Origin: Chloroflexota bacterium
GTDB taxonomy: Bacteria; Chloroflexota; Limnocylindria; Limnocylindrales; CSP1-4
Length of the DNA: 64,000 nt
Assembly: GCA_021786265.1 (NCBI GenBank)
Contig: JAJYNP010000005.1
Location: 62,001-126,000 of the forward strand
Direction: 5' to 3'
The position numbers were made by a program, and so were the translations under genes. The notes beneath the pieces were generated by a model. It was not told where the DNA came from, did no database searches, and saw only the letters and a list, made by a program, of their open reading frames with translations. This document shows positions 8,709 to 15,808 of the stretch, piece after piece. Numbering within the stretch: position 1 is the stretch's first letter; each line of letters starts with the position of its first letter.

Positions 8709-9902
8709 CTACGTGTTGGTGGCCGGCAGACTTCTCGTCGGCGCCGGAGTCGGACTGGGCGTCGGCGCCGGAGTCGGACTTCTCGTCGGCGCCGGAGTCG
8801 GACTGGGCGTCGGCGCCGGCGTCGGGGCGTTCGGATCGAGCTCCACCACGGGCAGGCCCACGAACACGACGTGCACGGCCCGCCCGAGTCGCCGGGCGAC
8901 GTCCGCCTGGATTGCCCGCACGGCGACGAGCGATGGCATCGGCGCGGCCTCCACAGTGATGCGCAGCTGGAGCGTGCCCTGCTGCGTGCTCCGCTCGACG
9001 CCGAGGAGAGTCGCGCCCGGCACCCGCGCCTGCAGGGAATCAGCCACTGCGGAGCTGACGCTGTCGGCGAATGCCTGACGTCCGGCCGCGAGCTGCCGTT
9101 GCTGCGCGACGCCGACGGCGGTGGGGACGAGAACGAAGACCAGGGCGATCACGAGCCCCGAGGTCAGTAGGATCCCGTAGTGGGCCGTGCGAGACCGGCG
9201 TGGGCGTAGCCGGAGGGCGGCGAACATGACGGTGGCCGCCGCCGTGATCGCGACAAGGTTCGTCACGAACAGCGTGGCCGCGCCGGTGGTGATGCCCTGG
9301 TCGCCCATCGCGATGCCGATGCCGACCGTGCAGAGCGGCGGCATGAGCGCGGTGGCAATGGCCACGCCGAACAGCGCCGCGGCGCCCTGGAGCCTGACAA
9401 GCGCGTAGGCCGCGGCCGCTCCACCGGCCAGGGCGACGATGAGATCGAAAGGGCCGGCCCGCGTGCGCGACTGGACCTCCGCTGGCACGGTCGCCAGTGC
9501 GCCGAAGGGCAGCTGCTGCGCGACCCAGGCGAGACTCGCGGAGAGGACGAGCGCGAGGGCGATGCCCGTGACGAGCGTCACCCCCGCGCGGGCGAAGAGG
9601 CGCTCACGACCGCCGAGCGCGGCCAGAGCGAGGGCCATGATCGGTGACAGGAGCGGCGCGATCAGCATGGCCCCGATGATCACCGCCGCGGAGTCCGTGA
9701 TCAGCCCAAAGGTCGCGATGACGCTCGAGAGCCCGGTGATGAGGAGGTAGCCGCCGGTCAGGCGCGAATCGCGTCGCAGGTCGGACACGGATCCTACGAG
9801 CCACCACGAGAGGCCGCGCCGACGCGCCCTGCCGGGCGACCCCGCGCCCGGCCATCGGGTTCGCCCGCCTTCCACCTCAGCCCGCTGCCCTGACAGGTCC
9901 AT
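8709..9902 (-). CDS. DUF389 family membrane protein with Pro-Thr tail
   Basis: A 397-residue protein of the DUF389 (TIGR00341-like) family of unknown function. About six membrane segments occupy residues 45-250, with the family signature ITDSAAVIIGAMLIAPLLSP near residue 68 and ATALMPPLCTVGIGIA near residue 180. After the membrane part comes a soluble domain of about 100 residues and then a low-complexity tail built from PTPAPT repeats, encoded by tandem DNA repeats. The ATG at 9902 is chosen because a TAGGCT -10-like element lies eight bases upstream; a GTG at 9908 is also possible. The tail is probably exposed outside the membrane, but topology was not calculated. Confidence 0.85.
   Translation of the reverse strand: MDLSGQRAEVEGGRTRWPGAGSPGRARRRGLSWWLVGSVSDLRRDSRLTGGYLLITGLSSVIATFGLITDSAAVIIGAMLIAPLLSPIMALALAALGGRERLFARAGVTLVTGIALALVLSASLAWVAQQLPFGALATVPAEVQSRTRAGPFDLIVALAGGAAAAYALVRLQGAAALFGVAIATALMPPLCTVGIGIAMGDQGITTGAATLFVTNLVAITAAATVMFAALRLRPRRSRTAHYGILLTSGLVIALVFVLVPTAVGVAQQRQLAAGRQAFADSVSSAVADSLQARVPGATLLGVERSTQQGTLQLRITVEAAPMPSLVAVRAIQADVARRLGRAVHVVFVGLPVVELDPNAPTPAPTPSPTPAPTRSPTPAPTPSPTPAPTRSLPATNT
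8740..8828. repeat. Tandem repeats encoding the Pro-Thr tail
   Basis: About four copies of a 21-24 base unit of the form GTCGGCGCCGGAGTCGGACT sit at the 3' end of the DUF389 gene and encode its PTPSPTPAPT tail. Copy number in such arrays often differs between strains. Confidence 0.85.
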
Positions 9903-10234
9903 CCTCACGTAGCCTACACGTTGAGCGTGGCGCCCGAGGGTCCCCCGGCGGCTCCGTGATCTGGGGAGATGGGTGCTTCCCGCGGTAATGGACCACGTGG
10001 AGCCCGACGCGGGGCCTCAACGCTCGGAGGCGTGGCCCAAGGTCGGGGTGCCCGATTACTACTCCTCGGGCAACCCAGTGCTGCTCGCCCGGGGTGTGGC
10101 GGCCACCGGCGGGACCTGACTCGCCTTCCAGGACCCAGCGCGGCGTGCCAGCCGGCGGCACCGGCTGATCAGCACAGCGCGTACCCATGGTGCGTTCTCC
10201 TTCGCCGGAGTCAGCTGCGCCGCTCTCCGGCGCG
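9903..10234. other. Intergenic stretch with two hairpins
   Basis: No credible gene. Two inverted repeats are visible: TGCCCGA/TCGGGCA arms around 10049-10071, and CAGCCGG/CCGGCTG arms at 10149-10167 with a five-base loop. The second lies about 70 bases past the end of the ABC permease gene and could end that transcript, but neither has a T-run. Confidence 0.5.
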
Positions 10235-11041
10235 TCAGCCCGCGCGCACGTCGCGCCGGCCGAACCCCAGCGCGCCGATCGCCGCCAGCGCGACGGCGGG
10301 CGCGGCCAGTGCCACGTAGCGCCACGCAGCGGTGGCCTGCACCAGCGGGTCACCGCCGAACGCCCAGTCCCAGGGCGACAGGTGTCGCCAGGGCGCCAGC
10401 GTCGCGTTGAGCGGGAAAAGGGCCACCACGAGGTAGCCCGCAACACCCACGGTCAACGCGATCCCGAGTGTCCACGACGGCCTGGGCAGCAACCCGGCGA
10501 TTGCGAACGCGAGCCCTGCGTGCAGGAGCGCCAGAAGGGCGCACAGCAGCACCGTCGTCCCCACGTTCGCTGCCGGGAGCCGCAGCCCCACCATCGCGTC
10601 GAAGACGAGCTGCGCCGCCAGCAGGATGATCGCAACGATGGCGACCGCGACGACGAGAGCGACGACACGCCCGACCCACAGGACGGTCCGGGACACGGGC
10701 TGTGCGAGGAGCAGCTCGAGCCGTCCCGCATCCTCCTCGCCGGCGGTCTGGCCGCTCGCCATCGCCGCCGCCGCGCCGATGAGGAGGAGCGGGATCAGGA
10801 ACTCGTACAGGTTGCCGCGAAGGAAGCCGGCCGGCGTGCCGATGTCCTGCATGCCGAGAGCCTCCACGAGCCCGCTCGGCATCTGGTCGAACGCCTGGCT
10901 CAGGGCAGACGATCCCTGGAAGGCCGGCCAGAAGGCCACGGTCGCACCGACGAACAGGGCAAGGACGACGCCCCAGGCCAGGCTGGCCCGCCGCATCGCG
11001 CGCAGCGGGATGAGCACTGCTTCGAGCAGACGGCGGCTCAT
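10235..11041 (-). CDS. ABC-2 type exporter permease
   Basis: A 268-residue integral membrane protein with about six hydrophobic segments (for example AWGVVLALFVGATVAFWPAF, FLIPLLLIGAAAAMASGQ and YLVVALFPLNATL) and the cytoplasmic motif AGEEDAGRLELLLAQPVSR that is typical of ABC-2 permeases contacting the ATPase. Its ATG at 11041 overlaps the stop of the ATPase gene (ATGA), so the pair is co-translated. The transporter probably exports a small toxic compound or a lipid. The substrate cannot be told from sequence. The TetR gene upstream suggests induction by the exported compound. Confidence 0.85.
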   Translation of the reverse strand: MSRRLLEAVLIPLRAMRRASLAWGVVLALFVGATVAFWPAFQGSSALSQAFDQMPSGLVEALGMQDIGTPAGFLRGNLYEFLIPLLLIGAAAAMASGQTAGEEDAGRLELLLAQPVSRTVLWVGRVVALVVAVAIVAIILLAAQLVFDAMVGLRLPAANVGTTVLLCALLALLHAGLAFAIAGLLPRPSWTLGIALTVGVAGYLVVALFPLNATLAPWRHLSPWDWAFGGDPLVQATAAWRYVALAAPAVALAAIGALGFGRRDVRAG

Positions 11042-11958
11042 GACGCCTCCGCGTAGAGGTCGAGGAAGGCATCTTCGAGATCGGGCTCTTCCACGAGCAT
11101 GCTCACCACGCGGTGGCGCGCGAGGACCTCGAGCAGGGGCTGGATCGATCCAGACAGGACGGCGGTGAGCCGGTGGTCGTCCACCGTCGCGTCGGCGAGG
11201 CCGGGCAGGCCCGCCAGTTCGGCGGCGGGCGGGTCGCCGGCAAACCACACCTCGATACGCTGGCGCGCCCGCCCCCGGAGCTGGTCCACCGTGCCGAGAG
11301 CGACGACCTTCCCCGCGCGGAGCACGGCCACGCGGTCTGCCGCCCGCTGGACCTCGCTCAGGGAATGCGAGGAGAGGAAGACGGTCGTGCCGGCGTCGCG
11401 TGCCTCGTGGACCAGGCGCAGGAACTCGTGCTGCATCAGCGGGTCGAGCCCGTTGGTCGGCTCATCGAGGATGAGCAGCTCGGCATCTGCGAGGAACGCG
11501 AGCAGGAGGGCCACCTTGCGGCGATTGCCGCTCGAGAGATCGCGCATTCGCCGCCCCAGGTCGAGGCCAAGTCGCGTCGCAAGCCCGTCGCGGCGGGCCC
11601 CGTCCAGTCCCCCGCGAAGGCGCCCGATGCTGTCCACCAGCTCGGCCGCGGTCAGTCTCTCCGGCAGCCGCAGCTCGCCGGGCACGTACGCGACGCGACC
11701 TCGCACGGCAACACCATCACGCCGCGGGTCGAGTCCCAGCACCTCGATCCGCCCGGCTGTGGGATGCAGCAGGTCCAGGGCGCAGCGGATGGTGGTGGTC
11801 TTGCCGGCCCCGTTCGGGCCGAGGAATCCGAAGACCTCGCCGCGGCTCACCTCGAGGTCGATCCCTCGCACGGCGTGCACGTGACCGTAGTCCTTTACGA
11901 GCCCCTGGATGCGGAGGGCGGGTCCGGTTCGGCCGGCGCCCCCGGTCGGCTGGTTCAT
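11038..11958 (-). CDS. ABC transporter ATP-binding protein (exporter, DrrA/CcmA-like)
   Basis: A 306-residue ATPase that powers the coupled ABC-2 permease. It carries Walker A GPNGAGKTTT, the Q-loop region, a slightly divergent signature LSSGNRRKV in place of LSGGQ, Walker B LLILDEPTNGLDP and the switch histidine in SSHSLSE. A C-terminal part of about 90 residues follows, as in drug-export ATPases. The ATG at 11958 lies just after the region encoding the TetR protein, and overlaps its stop by four bases, so regulator, ATPase and permease form one transcript. The SSG signature variant is seen in related ABC-2 exporters and need not mean loss of activity. Confidence 0.9.
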   Translation of the reverse strand: MNQPTGGAGRTGPALRIQGLVKDYGHVHAVRGIDLEVSRGEVFGFLGPNGAGKTTTIRCALDLLHPTAGRIEVLGLDPRRDGVAVRGRVAYVPGELRLPERLTAAELVDSIGRLRGGLDGARRDGLATRLGLDLGRRMRDLSSGNRRKVALLLAFLADAELLILDEPTNGLDPLMQHEFLRLVHEARDAGTTVFLSSHSLSEVQRAADRVAVLRAGKVVALGTVDQLRGRARQRIEVWFAGDPPAAELAGLPGLADATVDDHRLTAVLSGSIQPLLEVLARHRVVSMLVEEPDLEDAFLDLYAEAS

Positions 11959-12412
11959 GGTGGCCCCGGCGCGCGGGCCGAGTCGGGCCGGAGTCCGGCC
12001 AGCGCCAGACGCACGCTCTCCCGTGCGGTCTCGCCGATCCGCAGGCGCTCCCGGTCGAGCAGCCACAGCAGCGCCGGCCCTTCGACCTGCCCCGCCAGGG
12101 AGACCGCTAGAACGTCCGGATCGACGGTCCGGCACTCACCTGCTTCGACCCCATCCGCCTGGCGATGGGCCGCGCTCCCCCCGCTGGACCTGATCTCGGC
12201 AGGCCGCCGCGTCTCCACGTCCATGAGCCGTGTCACCAGCGCGTCGATCAGGTGATCCTTGCTCTGGAAATCGAGGTAGAGGGCACCCTTACTGGGCCCC
12301 GGCTCGCTCGCCACGTCGTCCATGCGCGCCGGGGCGAACCCGAGACGGGCAAGCACGCCGACGCCGCATCGAGGATCTCGTCGGCACGTTCCTGGCCGTC
12401 CGTCGGGCTCAT
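11955..12412 (-). pseudogene. TetR family regulator gene with a frameshift near its start
   Basis: The frame read from 12356 gives a TetR-type helix-turn-helix (MDDVASEPGPSKGALYLDFQ) and a ligand-binding part of about 100 residues. The natural start is instead the ATG at 12412, preceded by GAGGAG and a good promoter; it reads MSPTDGQERADEILDAA, the normal first helix of a TetR protein, but runs into the other frame after about 20 codons. A single-base indel near 12357-12368 would join them. Either the gene is broken, the base call is wrong, or a GTG at 12354-12356 makes a shortened protein lacking helix 1. It precedes the exporter it probably controls, sharing a four-base overlap with the ATPase gene. 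Confidence 0.7.
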
Positions 12413-12422
12413 CCGCTCCTCA

Positions 12423-12440
12423 TGACTGCCCGGTCAGTCA
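12423..12440. promoter_or_regulatory. Operator-like palindrome for the TetR gene
   Basis: TGACTGCCCGGTCAGTCA is an 18-base palindrome with 8 of 9 arm positions matching. It lies between the -10 element and the start codon of the TetR gene, where a bound repressor would block transcription. TGAC/GTCA half-sites are typical of TetR operators. Confidence 0.7.
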
Positions 12441-12441
12441 G

Positions 12442-12469
12442 ATTCTCGACGGCGGTCCGGCGCTGTCAA
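12442..12469 (-). promoter_or_regulatory. Promoter of the TetR-exporter operon
   Basis: TTGACA (12469-12464), a 16-base spacer and GAGAAT (12447-12442) read toward the TetR gene. The operator palindrome follows directly. This supports 12412 as the natural start of the regulator. Confidence 0.65.
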
Positions 12470-12577
12470 GGAGCGCCGGGTCGTGGCACGCGGGGGCGTC
12501 TGTCCCGCGCGGTCTTCTCGATGCTGTCCTGGCCAGGCGATCCATCCTCGGACATCGTTCTGCGATCGCGGCGCCCG

Positions 12578-12856
12578 CTAGTCGGACCATCCGGGATGCA
12601 GCCCCGGCAGGGTGCCCCCCACCGGATCCGGTGGCGCGAGCCATCCCCTGCGGTCGAGCTCGTCGATCCGGCAGTCAAGCACCACCTCGCGCCCGTCCCC
12701 GAGAACCCCGGCGACCGCAGTCAGCGGGACGTAGTAGACGGGCGAGAAGGGACCACGGCCGCGCACGCGGAGCAGCGTGATGCCGGCCCCCTCCACGGTG
12801 CCGATGAAGGCACCGCGTGATCCGTACACCCAGCTGCCGCGCCTGATCTCCTCCAC
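12578..12856 (-). CDS. PRC-barrel/DUF2171-like small protein
   Basis: A 92-residue protein built of short beta-strands (RGSWVYGSRGAFIGTVEGAG, TLLRVRG, PVYYVPLTAVAGVLGDGREVV), a pattern reminiscent of PRC-barrel or DUF2171 proteins. The function is unknown. It starts with a GTG directly after the stop of the MerR gene with no gap, so both are made from one message. The protein may be controlled by that regulator. No signal peptide or membrane segment is present. Confidence 0.65.
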   Translation of the reverse strand: MEEIRRGSWVYGSRGAFIGTVEGAGITLLRVRGRGPFSPVYYVPLTAVAGVLGDGREVVLDCRIDELDRRGWLAPPDPVGGTLPGLHPGWSD

Positions 12857-13186
12857 CTACCGCCTCCGGTCCTGCGACGCCGAGGCCGCGCCGTCTGCCG
12901 CCGCCTGCGAGCGTGGGCCATCGGGAGCCGCCCGGCCGGAGGCGCGCCCGGTCCCCGAGGGCTCCGGGTGCGCCAGGAGCGCGTCGAGGGCCGCGAGCCG
13001 TTCGGCCGGGTCCTTGCCGAGGCGGTGGAGAGCCACGGCGAGCCGCAGTCGCGCGGCGTCGCGTTCGTCGTACCCGAGGCGTCCGTCCGGCTGCGGGCGC
13101 GGCGCAGGGAGCGTGCCCGAGCGGCGGTAGAACCGCACCACCGATGGCGTCACGCCCGCCGAGCGGGCCAATTCGAAGATGTTCAT
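12857..13186 (-). CDS. MerR family transcriptional regulator
   Basis: A 109-residue regulator with the MerR winged-helix start MNIFELARSAGVTPSVVRFY and the following LGYDERDAARLRLAVALHRLG, which forms the second helix and the start of the dimerisation helix. The C-terminal 35 residues are Ala/Gly/Arg-rich, with no recognisable effector domain and no cysteine for metal binding. It is short compared with classic MerR activators (about 130-140 residues). A strong promoter whose -35 lies in a palindrome precedes it at 13253-13282, which suggests autoregulation. It is divergent from the MarR gene at 13421. Confidence 0.85.
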   Translation of the reverse strand: MNIFELARSAGVTPSVVRFYRRSGTLPAPRPQPDGRLGYDERDAARLRLAVALHRLGKDPAERLAALDALLAHPEPSGTGRASGRAAPDGPRSQAAADGAASASQDRRR

Positions 13187-13252
13187 GGGTTCCGCTCCGC
13201 GATGAGCGGAGCAGGTCGGTGCCTCCGGCCGTGTTCCGCGATCTCGTCGTCG

Positions 13253-13282
13253 ATCATATAGCGCTAGTTGCCATGTGGCAAC
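13253..13282 (-). promoter_or_regulatory. merR-type promoter with operator palindrome
   Basis: Reading toward the MerR gene: TTGCCA (13281-13276), a 17-base spacer and TATGAT (13258-13253). The palindrome GTTGCCA-TG-TGGCAAC (13267-13282) covers the -35 and part of the spacer, a good place for a repressor. The spacer is the normal 17 bases, not the 19-20 of classic MerR-activated promoters. Confidence 0.65.
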
Positions 13283-13420
13283 GAGCCGTATCGAGCGGGG
13301 CGGCCGGCCTGCGCAACCCGCCGGCGACCCGTGCGGCCGCGCTCGAGCGGGCGGCAGACGACGCGCGAACGGGGTATGGTCGGGCGACGGCTCCCCGGCC
13401 CGCACAGAGGAGAGTGGCGG

Positions 13421-13858
13421 ATGGCACCCGTGCCGGTACCTTCGTACCTGGACGCCATCGAGCGCATCACCTTCGCCTCGGTCGCACTCACCACCCGGGT
13501 ACTCGACGAAGTTGCGGGCGACGATCTCACCATGCTGGGCTGGCGGGTCCTGGTGATCGTCGGCGGCGCTTCCGGCGACCTGCGGCTGGGCGAGCTCGCG
13601 GACCGGCTCCGGATCTCCAGGCCCTCGGCCACGAAGGCGGTGCAGCGGTTGCAGCGCCGTGGCCTGGTCGAGACCGCTCGAGATCACGCCGATGCACGCG
13701 GGCGGCGCCTGCGACTGACCCCCGATGGGATCCAGCTGCGTGAGACGGTGCTCGCGCGGCGGCGCCAGCTGCTGGTCGAGACGATCGGCAGAGGGATGCC
13801 CGGGGACTTCGAGGCGGGGATCCGACTGGTGGCCGATCGCCTCGACCGCTGGACGTAG
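13421..13858 (+). CDS. MarR family transcriptional regulator
   Basis: A 145-residue regulator with a MarR-type winged helix: LRLGELADRLRISRPSATKA as helix-turn-helix, QRRGLVETARDHADARGRRL as the wing, and RLTPDGIQL after it. Dimerisation helices frame the domain. The ATG at 13421 has AGAGGAGAG a few bases upstream. It is transcribed away from the MerR gene, with about 230 bases between them that hold a palindrome. Its target is unknown; MarR proteins usually respond to small phenolic or oxidising compounds and often regulate a neighbour. Confidence 0.88.
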   Translation: MAPVPVPSYLDAIERITFASVALTTRVLDEVAGDDLTMLGWRVLVIVGGASGDLRLGELADRLRISRPSATKAVQRLQRRGLVETARDHADARGRRLRLTPDGIQLRETVLARRRQLLVETIGRGMPGDFEAGIRLVADRLDRWT

Positions 13859-13976
13859 CCGGGCGGCGCCGCATCACCGGCCCGACAGGGGCGACGGCCC
13901 GACAGGCGCGAACCCCTGCGCCTGCCGCTGCTGCGGCACCACGGCGCGCCGGTGGCCGGTGTCCCCGGTCCCAGGT

Positions 13977-13996
13977 ACTTGCGCATTTGCGCAAGT
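13977..13996. promoter_or_regulatory. Operator palindrome for the ArsR-family gene
   Basis: ACTTGCGCATTTGCGCAAGT is a 20-base palindrome with 9 of 10 arm positions matching, ending 18 bases before the start codon of the ArsR-family gene. Position and length fit an autoregulated ArsR/SmtB operator. Confidence 0.75.
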
Positions 13997-14014
13997 TGTG
14001 AGAGGATGTCGTCG

Positions 14015-14311
14015 ATGAACACGCCGACGCTTCCGGCCGACCAGGACCTGCAGCGGTACACCGCCGTCATGCGGGCGCTGGCCGACGCGAAGCGGCTGTG
14101 TGTTCTCGAGGTGCTCGCGGCCGGCGAGCGCTCGGTCTCGGAGCTGTCGCACGAGATCGGGTGCCAGGTGCCTAACATGAGCCAGCACCTCGCGGTCCTT
14201 CGCAGCGCGGGCCTGGTGTCCACGCGGCGGCAGGGCAACACCGTGTACTACCGCCTCACGGACCCCCGGGTCCTGGACGCGTACCGGCTCATCCAGACGT
14301 TCGCCCGCTGA
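14015..14311 (+). CDS. ArsR family transcriptional regulator
   Basis: A 98-residue winged-helix repressor of the ArsR/SmtB family: VMRALADAKRLCVLEVLAAG, then RSVSELSHEIGCQVPNMSQH and LRSAGLVSTRRQGNTVYYRL. Two cysteines occur (in RLCVLEV and EIGCQVP) but they are not the ELCVCDL metal-binding pair of the arsenic/zinc sensors, so the signal is unclear and could be redox. The ATG at 14015 has AGAGG nine bases upstream; an ATG at 14006 is too close to it. A palindromic operator lies just upstream, and the thioredoxin gene follows after 74 bases, a hint at redox control. Confidence 0.88.
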   Translation: MNTPTLPADQDLQRYTAVMRALADAKRLCVLEVLAAGERSVSELSHEIGCQVPNMSQHLAVLRSAGLVSTRRQGNTVYYRLTDPRVLDAYRLIQTFAR

Positions 14312-14385
14312 GGGCACGATTGCCCCGGCCGGGCAGGTCGGGCGTGGAGACCCCGCTGGGCGGGGGGAAAGGATCCATCGAGGTC

Positions 14386-14733
14386 ATGTCCAACATCAAG
14401 GCAGTCACCGACGCGGACTTCGAGCAGGCCGTGCTGCACAACGACAAGCCGGTCCTGGTCGACTTCTGGGCGGCATGGTGCGGCCCCTGCAAGCTGGTCG
14501 CGCCGGAGATCGAGAAGCTGGCCGCCAAGTACGGAGACGCCGTCGACTTCGTGAAGCTCGACGTGGACGCCAACCCCATGATCTCGCAGACGTTCGGGAT
14601 CATGAGCATCCCGACGATCGCGTTCTTCCGGCCGGGCGAGAGCCCGGTGGGCGTGGTCGGCTTCCGGCCCGCCGATCAGCTGGAGCAGGCGTTCAACCTC
14701 GCGCAGTACGCGGTCGCCAACCAGCCTTCCTGA
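14386..14733 (+). CDS. trxA: Thioredoxin
   Basis: A 115-residue classical thioredoxin that reduces disulfides in cytoplasmic proteins. The active site is WCGPC (C32 and C35) after VLVDFWAAW, and the cis-proline lies in IMSIPTIAFF. Length and fold pattern are normal for the family and no export signal is present. It lies 74 bases downstream of the ArsR-family gene on the same strand and is followed by a strong hairpin terminator. No thioredoxin reductase is in the window. Confidence 0.93.
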   Translation: MSNIKAVTDADFEQAVLHNDKPVLVDFWAAWCGPCKLVAPEIEKLAAKYGDAVDFVKLDVDANPMISQTFGIMSIPTIAFFRPGESPVGVVGFRPADQLEQAFNLAQYAVANQPS

Positions 14734-14751
14734 TCACTCCCTCCAGCCCCG

Positions 14752-14785
14752 AACGGCCCGGCTCCCACGGAACCGGGCCGTTTCG
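14752..14785 (+). terminator. Hairpin terminator after thioredoxin gene
   Basis: Perfect ten-base arms AACGGCCCGG and CCGGGCCGTT (14752-14761 and 14773-14782) with an 11-base loop end in a short T-run, 19 bases past the thioredoxin stop. Confidence 0.8.
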
Positions 14786-14875
14786 ATTCGAGCCGCGAGG
14801 GGTGCCCGGGAGCCGCCGGCGCGAGGGCGCCTGGAGCTCCCGGCGCGGAGCCCCCCGCGCGGGTCCCGGCGCGCC

Positions 14876-15367
14876 TCAGCCGCGGGCATCCGCCAGGATG
14901 GCCTCCAGCTCGGGCCGGTGCTCCGGATAGTGGTCGAGCGTCTGGTTCATGAAGAACTGCAGACGCTGCGGGTTCTTCACCCACCGCGTCTCCGGCACCA
15001 CCGTCAGGTAGCCCCGCAGCTCGCCCGGGACCGTCGCCAGGCGACGGCGCACCTCCTCGAGCGGGAGCGCGCGCCACTCCTCGCGGATGCCGTCGTTGAT
15101 CGCGTCACCGCCGGAGGCGTCCCACTCGGCGTTGGTCCTCGCGATGGTGGGGCTCTCGTCACCGAGCGCCAGCTCGTGCGCGACCTGCAGAGCGACCTGC
15201 TGCCAGGCGACGAGATGCGCGACCAGGTCGCGCCCCGACCACCCGTGGCAGGGACCATCCTCGGGCATGGGGCGCTCCAGGGCGGCATCCGAGAGTCCGC
15301 CGAGGGCCTCGAACGGCGCCCATGCCTCCCGTTCGTCCTCCAAGAACGAGAGCGCGTCCACGTACAT
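14876..15367 (-). CDS. DinB/maleylpyruvate-isomerase-like protein
   Basis: A 163-residue protein of the DinB-like four-helix superfamily, whose members are often metal- and thiol-dependent (mycothiol or bacillithiol) enzymes. Seen: a first helix with SFLEDEREAWAPFEALGG, the metal-ligand type motif GRDLVAHLVAWQQVA, and a closing FFMNQTLDHYPEHRPELEA that supplies further histidines. The ATG at 15367 follows GGAGGAGGGG. Which substrate it acts on is unknown. It lies downstream of a small unknown gene on the same strand, 55 bases away. Confidence 0.75.
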   Translation of the reverse strand: MYVDALSFLEDEREAWAPFEALGGLSDAALERPMPEDGPCHGWSGRDLVAHLVAWQQVALQVAHELALGDESPTIARTNAEWDASGGDAINDGIREEWRALPLEEVRRRLATVPGELRGYLTVVPETRWVKNPQRLQFFMNQTLDHYPEHRPELEAILADARG

Positions 15368-15422
15368 GGTCCCCTCCTCCATCATGCCCGGCATCCGACC
15401 CGCGCAGGCTCGGCGCAGGTCC

Positions 15423-15758
15423 TCAGTGCGTCAGGCGCTCGGGCGTCCCCTCGGCGGCGTAGCGCGCTGCCGCGGCAAACCAGCTCGCCGCTCGATCCAA
15501 CGCGAAGCGATCGAGCTCGGATGGCGCCAGCTCCACCCATCCGGCGCCAAGGTCGGTCGCGCGCACGTCCGGCGTTCCGAGCGCGGCCTCGGCGACATCG
15601 GGCCGGAGTCGGAAGACCGCACGGTCGCCGGACACGAACGCGAACGCCACGCCCGCCACCGCGTAGCGTATGCCCGTGGATTCCGCCTGCCGCTGCACAC
15701 CCTCGATCGCGGCGGCCGCCTGGTCGATCCGTGCCGCGAGCTCGTCGCTGCCGGCCAT
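15423..15758 (-). CDS. Uncharacterised 111-residue protein
   Basis: I do not recognise a family with confidence. The sequence has an N-terminal helix (ELAARIDQAAAAIEGVQRQ), then strands GIRYAVAGVAFAFVS and RAVFRLRPDVAEAAL, and ends with GAGWVELAPSELDRFALDRA and ASWFAAAARYA, a layout loosely like the YjbR/TfoX-type small domain. It is preceded by a perfect GGAGG six bases before the ATG at 15758. It is predicted to be cytoplasmic and lies between the methylmalonyl-CoA mutase gene and the DinB-like gene on the same strand. Confidence 0.65.
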   Translation of the reverse strand: MAGSDELAARIDQAAAAIEGVQRQAESTGIRYAVAGVAFAFVSGDRAVFRLRPDVAEAALGTPDVRATDLGAGWVELAPSELDRFALDRAASWFAAAARYAAEGTPERLTH

Positions 15759-15808
15759 GTCCACCTCCAAGCCCCGAGTCTACGCGCCGGATGACGCCGG
15801 GCCTGGGG

